A stretch of 64,000 nucleotides of DNA, from assembly GCA_963706905.1 (NCBI GenBank), contig CAVPNY010000020.1, positions 124,001 through 188,000 on the forward strand, written 5' to 3'. The translations under genes were made by a program, and so were the position numbers. The notes beneath the pieces were generated by a model. That model saw nothing but the letters and a program-made list of their open reading frames with translations, was not told where the DNA came from and did no database searches. This document shows positions 33,932 through 43,948 of this stretch, piece after piece. The stretch is from CAVPNY01 sp963706905. Its GTDB lineage: Bacteria > Chloroflexota > Anaerolineae > Anaerolineales > UBA4823. Every line of letters starts with the position of its first letter. The stretch's first letter is position 1.

Positions 33932-36900
33932 TCAGCGGCTGGAATTCCAGATCTTATTCATTAACGGAAGGTAGACAGGAGCGACAGGTGGCGGCAGCTC
34001 ATCGGAGATGCTTACACTGGCCGAGTCGGAACCGCTACCGCCATCGTCATCAGTAACTGTCACCGTGATCATGTACTCGCCTTGGACGGAATAAGTGTAA
34101 CTCGCAATACAGGCATTATTGCTGATTACACCATCGCTGATTGTGCTATCACCCCAGTTCACCTCACAGACTAGGGTGTCATTAATGCCAGGATCAGAAA
34201 TTGGAACGTCCAATTCGACAACCTCGCCTACCTGGAAAATTGGATTGCCAACCAACCCATCCATGGTAACGACTGGCGGGCGGTTGTTGATGGTGATAGT
34301 TGCTGTGTCCGAAACGGGCGGATTGTGACCATCATCCAGAGTCAGGGTCAGGGAGAACTCACCATCATCGGTGCAGAAAAAGGAGGTTGCAGGAGCGGCA
34401 GGGTTACCAAAGGTGCAGGTTGTTCCGAATTCGACTCCTTCTCCAGGGGTGTAAGCCCAGGCAATTGTCAGCGGATCTCCTTCTGGGTCGCTGGATGATC
34501 CGGCAAGGTTGATTGCCTGGCCTTCGTCGCCAGTATAGGGGCCGCCAGCCTCTGCAGTGGGCGGGTCGTTGGGGATGGGGTTGATCCTAATTGATGCGCT
34601 GTCGCTGCCAGAATGCCCATCATCATCCAGAACTGTGACAGTGAGGCTGATATCACCAGGGGCGCTGTAAGCATGACTGGCTGTGCAGGTTCCGACAGCA
34701 ACCACGCCATCGGAGGTTGTCCCATCTCCCCAGGCTATTTCGCAAGTATGAGTATCGTTGCTGCCGTCATCATTGAACGTGGCGGATAGGTTAACTATCT
34801 CTTCCTCGGTGAATGCACTCCCGTCCGCCGGAGCGGTCAGGGTGGCGACCGGAGCGCGGTTGCTGATGGTTCAGCGTGGCGCTGGCGGTGACCGGCGGGT
34901 TCATGCCGTCATCTACGGTCAGGTTAATGGTGTAGCTGCCATCATCTGTACAGGAGATACTGGTTGCAGTTGCAGAGGCATCTGCGAAGGTGCAGATTGC
35001 GCCGGAATCTACATCCGGAACGGGGGTGTAGGACCAGGCATAGGTGAGTGGGTCGGCCTCAGGGTCAGAGGCTGAGCCGGAGATACTGACATCCGAGCCT
35101 TCAACGCCGGTATAAGGTCCGCCAGCCTCTACCGCAGGAGCATTGTTCAGAATGGTGATGACAATGGTTGCGGAATTTGAGCCGCCATCATCATCAGTAA
35201 CTGTAACCGTCAGGCTGTATTCACCCGGAGCGGTGTAAGCATGGCCGGCAGTGCAATCATCTCCTGCCACATTTCCAGGCAAGCCTGTTCCATCGCCCCA
35301 GTCGATCTGGCAGTTCAGGGTATCGTTATCACCGGCGTCCTCAATCCGTGCGCTGATGTCGACCTGTTGGCCCTGGTCGAAGGAAGCGCCGTCTGATGGA
35401 GCCGTTATGTTGAGAGTGGGCTCCAGGTTTCCCAGGAAAATGGTTGTGTCGTCACTGACTGGTGGATTGGTGCCGTCATCTACAGTCAGCGCCAGGGTGA
35501 AAAGCCCGTTGTCCGTGCAAGAGAAAGTGGTGTCCGGGGCAGCGGCGTCGGCAAAGGAGCAGGTTGCCCCAGAATCGACACCTGGGCCGGGGGCGAAAGA
35601 CCAGGTAACAGTCAGGGAATCACCTTCCAGATCGGAGGCCGTCCCATCCAGGCTCACCGAAAAGCCTTCGTCGCCGGTGTAGGGACCACCCGTGTCCACA
35701 GTCGGCGGGTCGTTGAAGACGGTGATGCCAACCATTTTGGAGGCAGATCCACCATCGTCGTCTGTCACGGTGACGGTGATGGTGAAATCGCCAAGCGTGT
35801 CATAGACATGCGAGGCGGTGCAGACGCCAGCGACGATGACCCCTGCGCTGGTGGTTCCGTCGCCCCAGTCAACGGTGCAGGTCAGGTTGTCATTGCCTGC
35901 ATCGCTGACCTCAGCAGAGACGTCCACCTGGTCGCCTTCGCGGAGGGATGCGCCTTCAGATGGAGCAGTGATCGTTACGCTCGGGTCAGCCTCGCTCAGA
36001 GTGAGGGTCGCGGAGCTGGCGACGGGCGGGTTGATGCCGTCATCCACGCTCAGAGTCAGGCTAAACTCACCAGCGTCGGTGCAGGAGACGGTCGTATCCA
36101 GTGCAGCGGCGTCTGCAAAGGCGCAGGTCGTACCGGGGTCAACGTCTGGACCAGGGGTATAAGACCAGGCGGAGGTGAGCGGGTCGCCTTCGGGGTCCGA
36201 AGCTGAGCCGGAGATACTGACATCCGAGCCTTCATCGCCGGTGTAGGGGCCGCCTGTGGACGCAGATGGCGGGTCGTTGAAGACGTTAATGCCAACCATT
36301 TTAGATGTAGAGCCACCGTCATCGTCTGTCACGGTGACGGTGATGGTGTAGTCGCCAGGCGTGTCAAAGACATGCGTGGCGGTGCAGACGCCAGCGACGA
36401 TGACGCCTGCGGTGGTGATGCCGTCGCCCCAATCGACGGTGCAGGTCAGGTTGTCATTGCCTGCATCGCTGACCTCAGCGGAGACGTCCACCTGTTCACC
36501 TTCGCGGAAGGAAGCGCCATCAGAAGGGGCAGTGATATTCACACTCGGGTTGGTCTCACTCAGGGTGAGGGTCGTTGAGCTGGCGACGGGCGGGTTGATG
36601 CCGTCATCCACGCTCAGGGTCAGGCTAAACTGGCCAGCATCGGTGCAGGAGACAGTCGTATCCAGGGCAGCGGCGTCGGAAAAGGTGCAGGTTGTGCCGG
36701 GGTCAACGTCTGGACCAGGGGTATATGACCAGGCAGAAGTGAGCGGGTCGCCTTCGGGGTCAGAAGCTGAGCCGGAGATACTGACATCCGAGCCTTCATC
36801 GCTGGTGTAGGGACCGCCCGCCTCCGCAGTAGGCGGGTCGTTGAAGACGGTGATGCCGACCATTTTGGAGGCAGATCCACCATCGTCGTCTGTCACGGTG

Positions 36901-38666
36901 ACGGTGATGGTGTAGTCGCCAGGCGTGTCAAAGACATGCGAGGCGGTGCAGACGCCAGCGACGATGACCCCTGCGCTGGTGGTTCCGTCGCCCCAGTCAA
37001 CGGTGCAGGTCAGGCTGTCATTGCCTAAATCGCTGACCTCGGCAGAGACGTCCACCTGTTCGCCTTCGCGAAAGGAAGCGCCGATAGATGGGGCAGTGAT
37101 CGTCATATTCGGGTCAGCCTCGCTCAGGGTGAAGGTCGCGGAGCTGGCGACTGGCGGGTTGATGCCGTCATCCACGCTCAGGGTCAGGCTGAACTGGCCA
37201 GCATCGGTGCAGGAGACAGTCGTATCGAGGGCAGCGGCGTCGGAAAAGGTGCAGGTTGTGCCGGGGTCGACGTCTGGACCAGGGGTATATGACCAGGCAG
37301 AAGTGAGCGGGTCGCCTTCGGGGTCAGAAGCTGAGCCGGAGATACTGACATCCGAGCCTTCATCGCTGGTGTAGGGACCGCCCGCCTCCGCAGTAGGCGG
37401 GTCGTTGAAGACGGTGATGCCGACCATTTTGGAGGCAGATCCACCATCGTCGTCTGTCACGGTGACGGTGATGGTGAAATCGCCAAGCTTGTCATAGACA
37501 TGCGAGGCGGTGCAGACGCCAGCGACGATGACCCCTGCGCTGGTGGTTCCGTCGCCCCAGTCAACGGTGCAGGTCAGGCTGTCATTGCCTGAATCGCTGA
37601 CCTCGGCAGAGACGTCCACCTGTTCGCCTTCGCGAAAGGAAGCGCCGATAGATGGGGCAGTGATCGTCACATTCGGGTCAGCCTCGCTCAGGGTGAAGGT
37701 CGCGGAGCTGGCGACTGGCGGGTTGATGCCGTCATCCACGCTCAGGGTCAGGCTGAACTGGCCAGCATCGGTGCAGGAGACAGTCGTATCGAGGGCAGCG
37801 GAGTCGGCAAAGGCGCAGGTTGTACCAGGGTCGACACCTAAACCTGGCGTGTAAGACCAGGCGTAGGTAAGGAGGTCGCCATCGGGATCGGCAGATGTCC
37901 CATCCAGGTTAACATCGGAGCCTTCGATACCGGTATATGGGCCGCCGGCGCTAACCGTCGGTGGGTCATTGAGTTCGAAGTCGTAAGTAGTGTTGACTCC
38001 ATTTATCCCGAGGGTCAGGGCATCCGTGTAGCCGGTGAAGGCCAGATTCCAGGATGAGCCAGCCGCAAACCGTACCGAGCCATTGTGACGCACGCCAGCA
38101 TGGGGGTACCAGGATAAGAGCTGGGTTATGGTGCAGGGATTACTCTGTGTGCAGCGATTACTGCCGAGGTTAATGGTGGCGTACCATTTGCCTGTCAGGG
38201 CATTCCAGGTATACCAGGTATCCTCCAAGACAGTACCAGTTCCAGCAGTCCGGAAGGGTTCGAATACCAGCCAGCCTTGATTCGAGCGATCCGGATCGAC
38301 AATGTTGTAGTCCATCTCCAACTGCAGTGTCACAGTCCGGTTATTGCTCGGATCTGAAGAAGACCGGTAGGAGCTGTACTCAAGACGGGTCAGGGAGTCC
38401 AGGCGCGTGCTGGGAAAGCCTGTGGTTCCCAATGAATAGCCGCCATTATTGTTGGTTGTCAGCCGGGCGGAACCAAACCCCAATGGGGGCGTATCCGGCC
38501 CATCGGTGATCGCTCCAGAACCGGAGGGGGCAAACTGGTGGAATGACCAGTCGTCCATGCTTGAAGGAGCGATCACAACTGTTGTGTCGGCCAATACCTG
38601 GTCGACCGTGCTAAAGAGCATGGCTATTACGATTAAAATCACAAAAATGGGGGTCAGCTTATTCAT
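33932..38666 (-). CDS. Giant secreted PKD/Ig-like repeat protein, one frameshift near 34870
   Basis: A ~1,578-residue reading with one frame change. A signal peptide ('IFVILIVIAMLFSTVDQVLA') and ~210-residue unique N-terminal beta domain are followed by an alternation of two ~95-residue modules: type A ('GGPYTGDEGSDVSISGSASD', 'CTDAGQFSLTLSVDDG') and type B ('NITAPSDGASFREGEQVDVS', 'TITVTVTDDDGGS'). I count seven of each. The first 1,291 residues run to a stop at 34791; one extra A in CTGAACCATC (~34870) explains the shift, since the other frame resumes 'TISNRAPVATLTAPADGSAF' and continues to 33932. It ends 'VYLPLMNKIWNSS', like other exported proteins here. Role: cell-surface stalk or adhesin. 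The type A/B pairs at 35.7-37.9 kb are nearly identical in DNA. Confidence 0.85.
35690..37960 (-). repeat. Four near-identical ~564-bp internal repeats in the PKD gene
   Basis: The same stretches return at a ~564-bp step (for example the CTGACATCCGAGCCTTCATCG region at ~36218, ~36782 and ~37346). A step of 188 codons equals one A+B module pair. Identity is highest between the middle copies, which indicates recent duplication or gene conversion and makes this region prone to assembly collapse. Confidence 0.75.
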
Positions 38667-39152
38667 TTGTGGTGTCCCTTTACAATCCGAATGAAATTTG
38701 AATAATCGACAACGATATGTCGGTAGGAAAACTTTCGGGGATTATAGTGAAAGGGAACACAAATATGCTTTGCAAACTTGTTTGAGAATGAGCAATTAAA
38801 CTTGCATTCTTGAAAACTAAAAATCCAGTCTGGAAGGCAAATCTGCCTGCATAGAATTCCCCACAGGCACCTGGATAGTCTTAAAGAATATTCCCGCTGG
38901 TTGGATCCTGTAATTCCTCCAGAACCGGAACCGCGGGAGATGTGATGGGCTTCGTATCCCTTGCCGGGCTGGCCAGCAGGAGGCGAAGTAATCCCATTAA
39001 AACTTTAAAGTCCGGAGACTATTTTCGCCAGTGTATGCTGCACAAAAGCCACCAGTAGGATCCAAAACGCATATGAAGTAAACTCAGCATAAGCCTCACC
39101 GAGCAATCTTGCTATTGCGATTTTGTGATGAGTTCAGCGAAACAAGGAGAGA
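38667..39152. other. Gene-poor interval; possible membrane-protein tail
   Basis: Mostly non-coding. On the minus strand 39005-39110 an open stretch reads 'RLLGEAYAEFTSYAFWILLV' plus 'AFVQHTLAKIVSGL' and stops at 39005; it resembles the end of a membrane protein, but no start or body is found. Promoter sequences for the PKD gene would lie near 38700. Confidence 0.25.
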
Positions 39153-39575
39153 TTAAGCGGAAGCCAGCTCCGGTTGGCGGAGCAGGCTCACTGCGGTAAG
39201 GATGGCAATAAAATTGGTCGGAATCTGGAAGTACAGGATTGCCAGGAGGTTATCCACTGAGGAGAGGTAACCTTGAGTAAGGAAGTGTAAAGGCAGGAAG
39301 ATCAAGGGTGTCCAAAGCAGGGAAAGCAGGTAAACAGCGCTGATCTCACCCCAGCCAACCAGGCGGAGATGGGCCAGTGCAGGCCGGCTGATTACCTGGT
39401 ACCAGGAGGTGAAACCCAGGATTAATGCCACCACCGCGATCGGCGCTTGGACGACCAACTGGTCGACTGGCCAGGTGACGCGCAGCAGGTGGTAGAAGCC
39501 GAACCCGACCAGGATCGAGACCAGGCAGCCCACCGCTAATACAAAACTATGCAAGCCAATCCGCAAGGTTCTCAT
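39153..39575 (-). CDS. Four-helix membrane protein of unknown function
   Basis: 140 residues with four helices; no polar catalytic residues stand out. AAGGAG lies 8 bases before ATG 39575. I do not recognise the family. Flanked by other small membrane-protein genes (39793, 40392), each apparently with its own transcription unit. Confidence 0.65.
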   Translation of the reverse strand: MRTLRIGLHSFVLAVGCLVSILVGFGFYHLLRVTWPVDQLVVQAPIAVVALILGFTSWYQVISRPALAHLRLVGWGEISAVYLLSLLWTPLIFLPLHFLTQGYLSSVDNLLAILYFQIPTNFIAILTAVSLLRQPELASA

Positions 39576-39722
39576 CGCAACGCTCCTTCCAATGTCGCAA
39601 CTAAGCAGAACACCCTCCTCAATGAATAACGAATCGAGACCGGTTTTGTTTCACCTGGAAACGGGTTGGGATGCAGGATCTGCTGCATCATGGTTCTTTT
39701 TGGATGTGGTATGAATTAACTG

Positions 39723-39754
39723 AAAAAAGTGACCGGCCAATCAAGGCCGGTCAC
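39723..39754 (-). terminator. Rho-independent terminator
   Basis: GTGACCGGCC (39729-39738) pairs perfectly with GGCCGGTCAC (39745-39754); on the minus strand the stem is followed by TTTTTT. It ends the gene at 39793. Confidence 0.85.
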
Positions 39755-39792
39755 CGATCATCTGCTGTATGGTGTGAAGGGATGGAACTGTT

Positions 39793-40188
39793 CTATTTGG
39801 CCTCCGTGTCGAACTCCTTGCGCACGCCGGGCAGCAGGCAGTAGATCAAGATCACCGCGTTGATCAATACAGAAGGCAGCATAGCAGCCCAGGGTGAGCC
39901 GCCCAGCCAGGATACAAAGTCCAGGATCAGGTTAATGATGGCAAGTATCACCAGGAACATCCAGGCCTGCGGGTTGACGCTCCACAGCATGCGCACCAGC
40001 CAGATGTAGATGAGAGCCATGATCCCCCAAAGGATAGCGCCAAGTAAGTTAAAAGTGAAAAACCGCAGTGGGCCTAGCGATAGCGGTAGCAAGTGTAGCA
40101 TCTGCAGCGTATGGAAGATCGCCACAGCTGCTGCCAGGCCAGCCAGGATGGCAAGCAGGGTGACCCCAAAAGGACGATTTTTGTACAT
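39793..40188 (-). CDS. Four-helix membrane protein
   Basis: 131 residues from ATG 40188 ('MYKNRPFGVTLLAILAGLAA'), supported by AGGAG eight to nine bases upstream; the 23 residues gained by starting at 40257 are hydrophilic and unlike a membrane protein. Four helices; 'RPFGVTLLAIL' is a common beginning of small integral proteins of unknown function in this phylum. A terminator follows. Confidence 0.7.
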   Translation of the reverse strand: MYKNRPFGVTLLAILAGLAAAVAIFHTLQMLHLLPLSLGPLRFFTFNLLGAILWGIMALIYIWLVRMLWSVNPQAWMFLVILAIINLILDFVSWLGGSPWAAMLPSVLINAVILIYCLLPGVRKEFDTEAK

Positions 40189-40391
40189 ATAGAAACTCCT
40201 CTCAAGTGATTTATTTTGCCCAGGTTTGGACGTTTTGTTTGGATGATTCACACGCACGGAACCAGGTGTGACTCCTCCCCATGAAACAACCTGTAAGCGA
40301 TTGATTCGCTTTTGGTTATGATCTTTATAACCCGGATCAGTTCGAAAAGTTACAAGGATCAGAGAAGGTCATTCAATTTGTGAAATCCTAG

Positions 40392-40906
40392 TTACACGAC
40401 CAGATAGACCAAGGCGGCAAACCCAGCTGTGATCAGCGCGCCGACCAGACAGAATACCACGCCAATCAGGAAACCATGGAAGTGAAAGGCATAATCCTTG
40501 TAGCCAGCCATTCCCTCTGTATCGGGCAGTATGATCATCCTGGGCTGGATGGTATTAAAGATCAGCCAGTCCAGGATAAGTAAATCGAAGATATTAAACA
40601 CCAGCAATGTAGTGAAAGCAGATAAGAAAATTGCCCAAAAGGGTGGCTCGCCTAACAATCTGCTCAACTGGATAATCGACAGGAGCAACACGCCAACCAG
40701 GAAGATCAGGAAGCCAGACTGGCGATGCTTTTATGACGTTTTGTATTGCTCCTCACAGGAGTATATGCAGCTTTGATGTCTGGGGGGTAATCACCAATCC
40801 AGATCTCCGGGTCAATCGAAAAGCTGATCAGGATGGTCAGACCCAACAAAAAACTGACCACAAGACCATATAGCAGGCTATTTTGCAGGACGAGTGAGAT
40901 TTCCAT
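40392..40906 (-). pseudogene. Membrane protein split by one frameshift
   Basis: The first frame reads 'MEISLVLQNSLLYGLVVSFL', then 'PEIWIGDYPPDIKAAY' and stops at 40706. The second frame, entered before that stop ('GFLIFLVGVLLLSIIQLSRL'), continues through three more helices to 40392. The joined product (~170 residues, four to five helices) matches a single family in which the DYPP loop precedes 'R.K.I...' and a second helix. A single-base change near 40712 accounts for the split. Function unknown. Confidence 0.65.
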
Positions 40907-40984
40907 AAAGCTTTCCTCATCTACAAGTGATTATCGCAGTGGTCCGAGCGGATTATCCTTGATTCACCGCCAATAACGAAGGAG

Positions 40985-40990
40985 TATAAT
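40985..40990 (+). promoter_or_regulatory. TATAAT element seven bases before a GTG start (possible leaderless gene)
   Basis: TATAAT-ACAGCCC-GTG. An AAGGAG precedes but lies 13 bases from GTG and would be part of the promoter, so a leaderless transcript is plausible. Confidence 0.45.
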
Positions 40991-40997
40991 ACAGCCC

Positions 40998-41876
40998 GTG
41001 GGTCTCAACGTCATCATCATCGTGATCATCTCCACGTTCATGCACGCAGGGTGGAATTTACTGGCCCGCTATGACCGGGCCGAAGGCGATTTTTACCGCA
41101 AGATGCTGATAATTACTGCACTGGTCGGGGCTATCCCAGTGCTGGTAGCAGAGCTGCGCTTGCAAGCCATGACACCCCTGGCCTGGGCTTGCGTGTTCGG
41201 CTCGGGTATTTGTGCGGCTTTTTACCTGTTCGGGCTGGCCAAAGCCTTCGGCTCCTCCGATTTTACCATTGTGTACCCGGTGGCGCGCGCCCTGCCGGTG
41301 ATTTTTATTGCGTTTATTGATGTTGCCCGTGGCCGTCCTCTGACCACCATCGGCTGGATCGGTATTTTACTTGTCACTGGGGGGGTTTTGCTGGCGCCGC
41401 TGCGATCCTTTGGTGATTTTCACCTGAGCAATTACTATAACCGCACCTCTTTGTGGATGATCCTGGCTGCCCTGGGTACGGTGGGGTACACCTTCCTGGA
41501 CAAGGTGGCGGCTGAAGTGGTCATGTCTGGTGCAGTTACGGCAGCCATTTACTGCTATATCTACTTTGCCATCTCCTACCCACCCTACGAAGGGTTGTTT
41601 CGCCTGGGTAAATTGGAACGCGGTAGCGGCCAGCGCGCTTTTTGGGTACGGGCTTTTTTTGCAGCCCTCATGGGTTTCGGAGCTTACTGGCTGATCCTGT
41701 GGGCGTACCAGCTCAGCCCCTATGCCAGCTACATCGTGGCTTTTCGCCAGTTCAGCATCGTGATCGGGACAGTCATCGCCTTCCTGTATTATAAAGAGGG
41801 CGGGGTGGTAGTACGGCTGACCGGGGCTTTATTGATCACTTGTGGGATGGTGCTGATCGCGGGTTGGGGGCGTTAA
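40998..41876 (+). CDS. EamA/DMT-superfamily transporter
   Basis: 292 residues with about ten helices in two EamA-like halves: 'FYLFGLAKAFGSSDFTIVYP' and 'AYQLSPYASYIVAFRQFSIV'. Small-molecule export or uptake in the drug/metabolite transporter superfamily; substrate unknown. The GTG start is supported by family-like 'HAGWNLLARY' shortly after it. Monocistronic. Confidence 0.85.
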   Translation: MGLNVIIIVIISTFMHAGWNLLARYDRAEGDFYRKMLIITALVGAIPVLVAELRLQAMTPLAWACVFGSGICAAFYLFGLAKAFGSSDFTIVYPVARALPVIFIAFIDVARGRPLTTIGWIGILLVTGGVLLAPLRSFGDFHLSNYYNRTSLWMILAALGTVGYTFLDKVAAEVVMSGAVTAAIYCYIYFAISYPPYEGLFRLGKLERGSGQRAFWVRAFFAALMGFGAYWLILWAYQLSPYASYIVAFRQFSIVIGTVIAFLYYKEGGVVVRLTGALLITCGMVLIAGWGR

Positions 41877-41916
41877 GGCACTCAATTAGAAGTTGTAAGT
41901 GGAAAGTAGTCAAGTA

Positions 41917-42900
41917 TCAGACAAAATTCCTTAATATCAGATAGCCAAGTCCACCGAGGGCAGCGGTAACCGGGATGGTGATCAACCAGGCTACGCCGAT
42001 CTGACCTGCCAGAGTCCAGCGAACTTTGTTGGCGCGCTCGGCTGCACCAGCCCCGACGATGCTGGAGGAGATCACCTGCGTCGTGCTGACTGGTCCGCCC
42101 AACAGGGCTGCGCCCAGAATTACAATGGTGCTGGCGATCTGGGAAGAGAAAGCGTGGGATGGTCGCACCTTGTAGAATCCGGCTCCCATGGTCTTGATCA
42201 GCCGCCAGCCGCCCAGGGCTGTCCCCAGGGCGATGGCAGCCGCGCTGGCAAAGATAACCCAGGTTGGTACATAGAAATACGGAATCACTTCAAAGGCAAC
42301 CAGCCCCATTGCCATAATGCCCATGGTTTTTTGGGCATCGTTGGTGCCGTGACTTAGCCCCAGCGTAGCAGAGGTGACCCACTGGCCTTTCAGGAAGATC
42401 TGGTTGACCTTGGGAGTGGAATACTGGCCGATAGTCAACACCAGGCTCATCACCAGCCAGCCGAATAACAATCCCAGGATGGGCGAGAGGAACAAGGCGA
42501 TCAGGACTTTGATCAAGCCTTCTGGGATAATCACACTGAGGCCGTAGCCGGTGACCGCCGCGCCGACGAAACCGCCGATCAGGGCATGTGAGGAGCTGGA
42601 AGGGATGCCGAAGAACCAGGTCAGCAGGTTCCAGATAATGGCGGAGAACAGCGCGGCCATCGCCACCGGGATGGTAAGCGCCTCTTCGCTGATCACTTCA
42701 CTGCCGATGGTGGTGGCGACGGCAACGCCAAACAGGAAGGGTCCGATCAGGTTGGTCAGGGCGGTCATCGCCAAGGCAACCCGTGGCGGCATGGCTCGTG
42801 AAGCGATAACCGTGGCGACTACATTAGCGGAATCGTGAAAACCGTTGAGGAAATCGAAGGTTAGAGCGGTAGCGATGAAGATCAGCAGGGCGATGTCCAC
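41917..42900 (-). CDS. PiT-family inorganic phosphate transporter
   Basis: 327 residues, about ten helices. The duplicated signature is visible: 'FDFLNGFHDSANVVATVIAS' in the N-terminal half and 'LGLSHGTNDAQKTMGIMAMG' in the C-terminal half, both PiT hallmarks (D-x-x-N). It carries phosphate with a cation across the membrane. GTG 42900 follows an AAGGAT box. It lies 13 bases after an alkaline-phosphatase-superfamily gene, so phosphate released there could be imported here. Confidence 0.9.
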   Translation of the reverse strand: MDIALLIFIATALTFDFLNGFHDSANVVATVIASRAMPPRVALAMTALTNLIGPFLFGVAVATTIGSEVISEEALTIPVAMAALFSAIIWNLLTWFFGIPSSSSHALIGGFVGAAVTGYGLSVIIPEGLIKVLIALFLSPILGLLFGWLVMSLVLTIGQYSTPKVNQIFLKGQWVTSATLGLSHGTNDAQKTMGIMAMGLVAFEVIPYFYVPTWVIFASAAAIALGTALGGWRLIKTMGAGFYKVRPSHAFSSQIASTIVILGAALLGGPVSTTQVISSSIVGAGAAERANKVRWTLAGQIGVAWLITIPVTAALGGLGYLILRNFV

Positions 42901-42913
42901 GTAATCTTATCCT

Positions 42914-43723
42914 TCAGACAATAGATGAGTAGCGCATGGTCTCTGGAATGGGCAGGTCGAGCAGTGTGCAAATGGTGGGCGCGATCTGCAGTTGGGAGAG
43001 TACCTGGCCTGTATGCCCTTCGCCAGGCAATCCGGGTAGTATTAAGAACAATGGCACCTCACGCATCTCCGGGGTCGTCCCGCCGTGGATGCCATCCGCG
43101 TCGATGCCGTGATCGCCAGTGACCAGGATCGTGTAGCCAACTTCAAGCGCTTCTGGGATCAGGTTCGCAAGGATCAAGTCCTGAAGTCTGGCCTGAGTGC
43201 GGTACTGGCGTGAGTCGGATCCAAACTGCTCACCATTGTAATCCAGGCCCATCGGGTGGATCAGCAGATAATCGGGGAAAAAGCGGCGGGCCAGCATGGC
43301 GCCAGTAGCGAATAATTCGATGTCCGGGAAGTCGTCTTCAGAGTAGAAACGTCCGTGCTGGATCAGCAAAGACGGGTCATCAACTTCACGGTCGTTGACC
43401 CGGTCATAAGGGGTGCGGTTATAAAGCTCGGAGAACCAGGAGTAAGCCGCTGCAGCGGTGACTTTCCCGGCCTGGGCAGCGATCTGAAAGACATTGGGTT
43501 TTTCTGAGCGCCTGACCACCTGGTTGGTGTAAATTCCATGCTCGGAAACTGGCAGTCCCGTGTGCACAGTCTCGTACATAGGGCGCGACAGGCTGGGCAG
43601 CTCTCCGAGTACTTTATACAGGCTGGCTTTCTTGTTCTCGACCAGGTGGCCCAGGAAACCCATGTGAGTCATGGCTACATCGAACCGCAAGGCGTCGGAT
43701 AGTATGAGGATCACTTTCGGCAT
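42914..43723 (-). CDS. Alkaline-phosphatase-superfamily phosphodiesterase/pyrophosphatase-like enzyme
   Basis: 269 residues. First metal motif 'MPKVILILSDALRFDVAM'; nucleophile region 'GELPSLSRPMYETVHTGLPV', where Ser or Thr would be phosphorylated; second metal cluster 'TILVTGDHGIDADGIHGG' (GDHG, H). No signal peptide, so it is cytoplasmic unless the first residues are misjudged. Closest in layout to nucleotide pyrophosphatase/phosphonoacetate-hydrolase-like enzymes. Directly upstream lies a complete ABC importer and directly downstream a phosphate transporter. Confidence 0.8.
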   Translation of the reverse strand: MPKVILILSDALRFDVAMTHMGFLGHLVENKKASLYKVLGELPSLSRPMYETVHTGLPVSEHGIYTNQVVRRSEKPNVFQIAAQAGKVTAAAAYSWFSELYNRTPYDRVNDREVDDPSLLIQHGRFYSEDDFPDIELFATGAMLARRFFPDYLLIHPMGLDYNGEQFGSDSRQYRTQARLQDLILANLIPEALEVGYTILVTGDHGIDADGIHGGTTPEMREVPLFLILPGLPGEGHTGQVLSQLQIAPTICTLLDLPIPETMRYSSIV

Positions 43724-43885
43724 ATTTTTTCAGTCCTGAATTTATCCTTTTTATCGATCTATCATTTTAAGCCAAAGCGCTGAAAGCTTGTCCTAAGGGA
43801 AGTAGGGTAGTGAATAATCTCTGCGCAGGGTCCGGGGTGAAGAACGCGCCTCAGTCGGTTTGTTTGTAAATTGTATGCTGGCGCG

Positions 43886-43926
43886 AAGGACGCAAAGGCA
43901 GGGGAGAATCGGGCCTTTGCGTCCTT
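43886..43926. terminator. 14-bp hairpin between importer and phosphatase genes
   Basis: Perfect AAGGACGCAAAGGC/GCCTTTGCGTCCTT stem (43886-43899 with 43913-43926). No T run on the minus strand, but TTGTTT on the plus strand. It could attenuate or stabilise the importer mRNA end and so uncouple the two halves of the cluster. Confidence 0.5.
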
Positions 43927-43948
43927 GTTTCACCATGCGAGATCAATT

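Noticed and set aside
35251..37854. Plus-strand frames opposite the PKD gene
   Set aside because: They repeat with the same 564-bp step as the PKD gene and are its antisense shadow.
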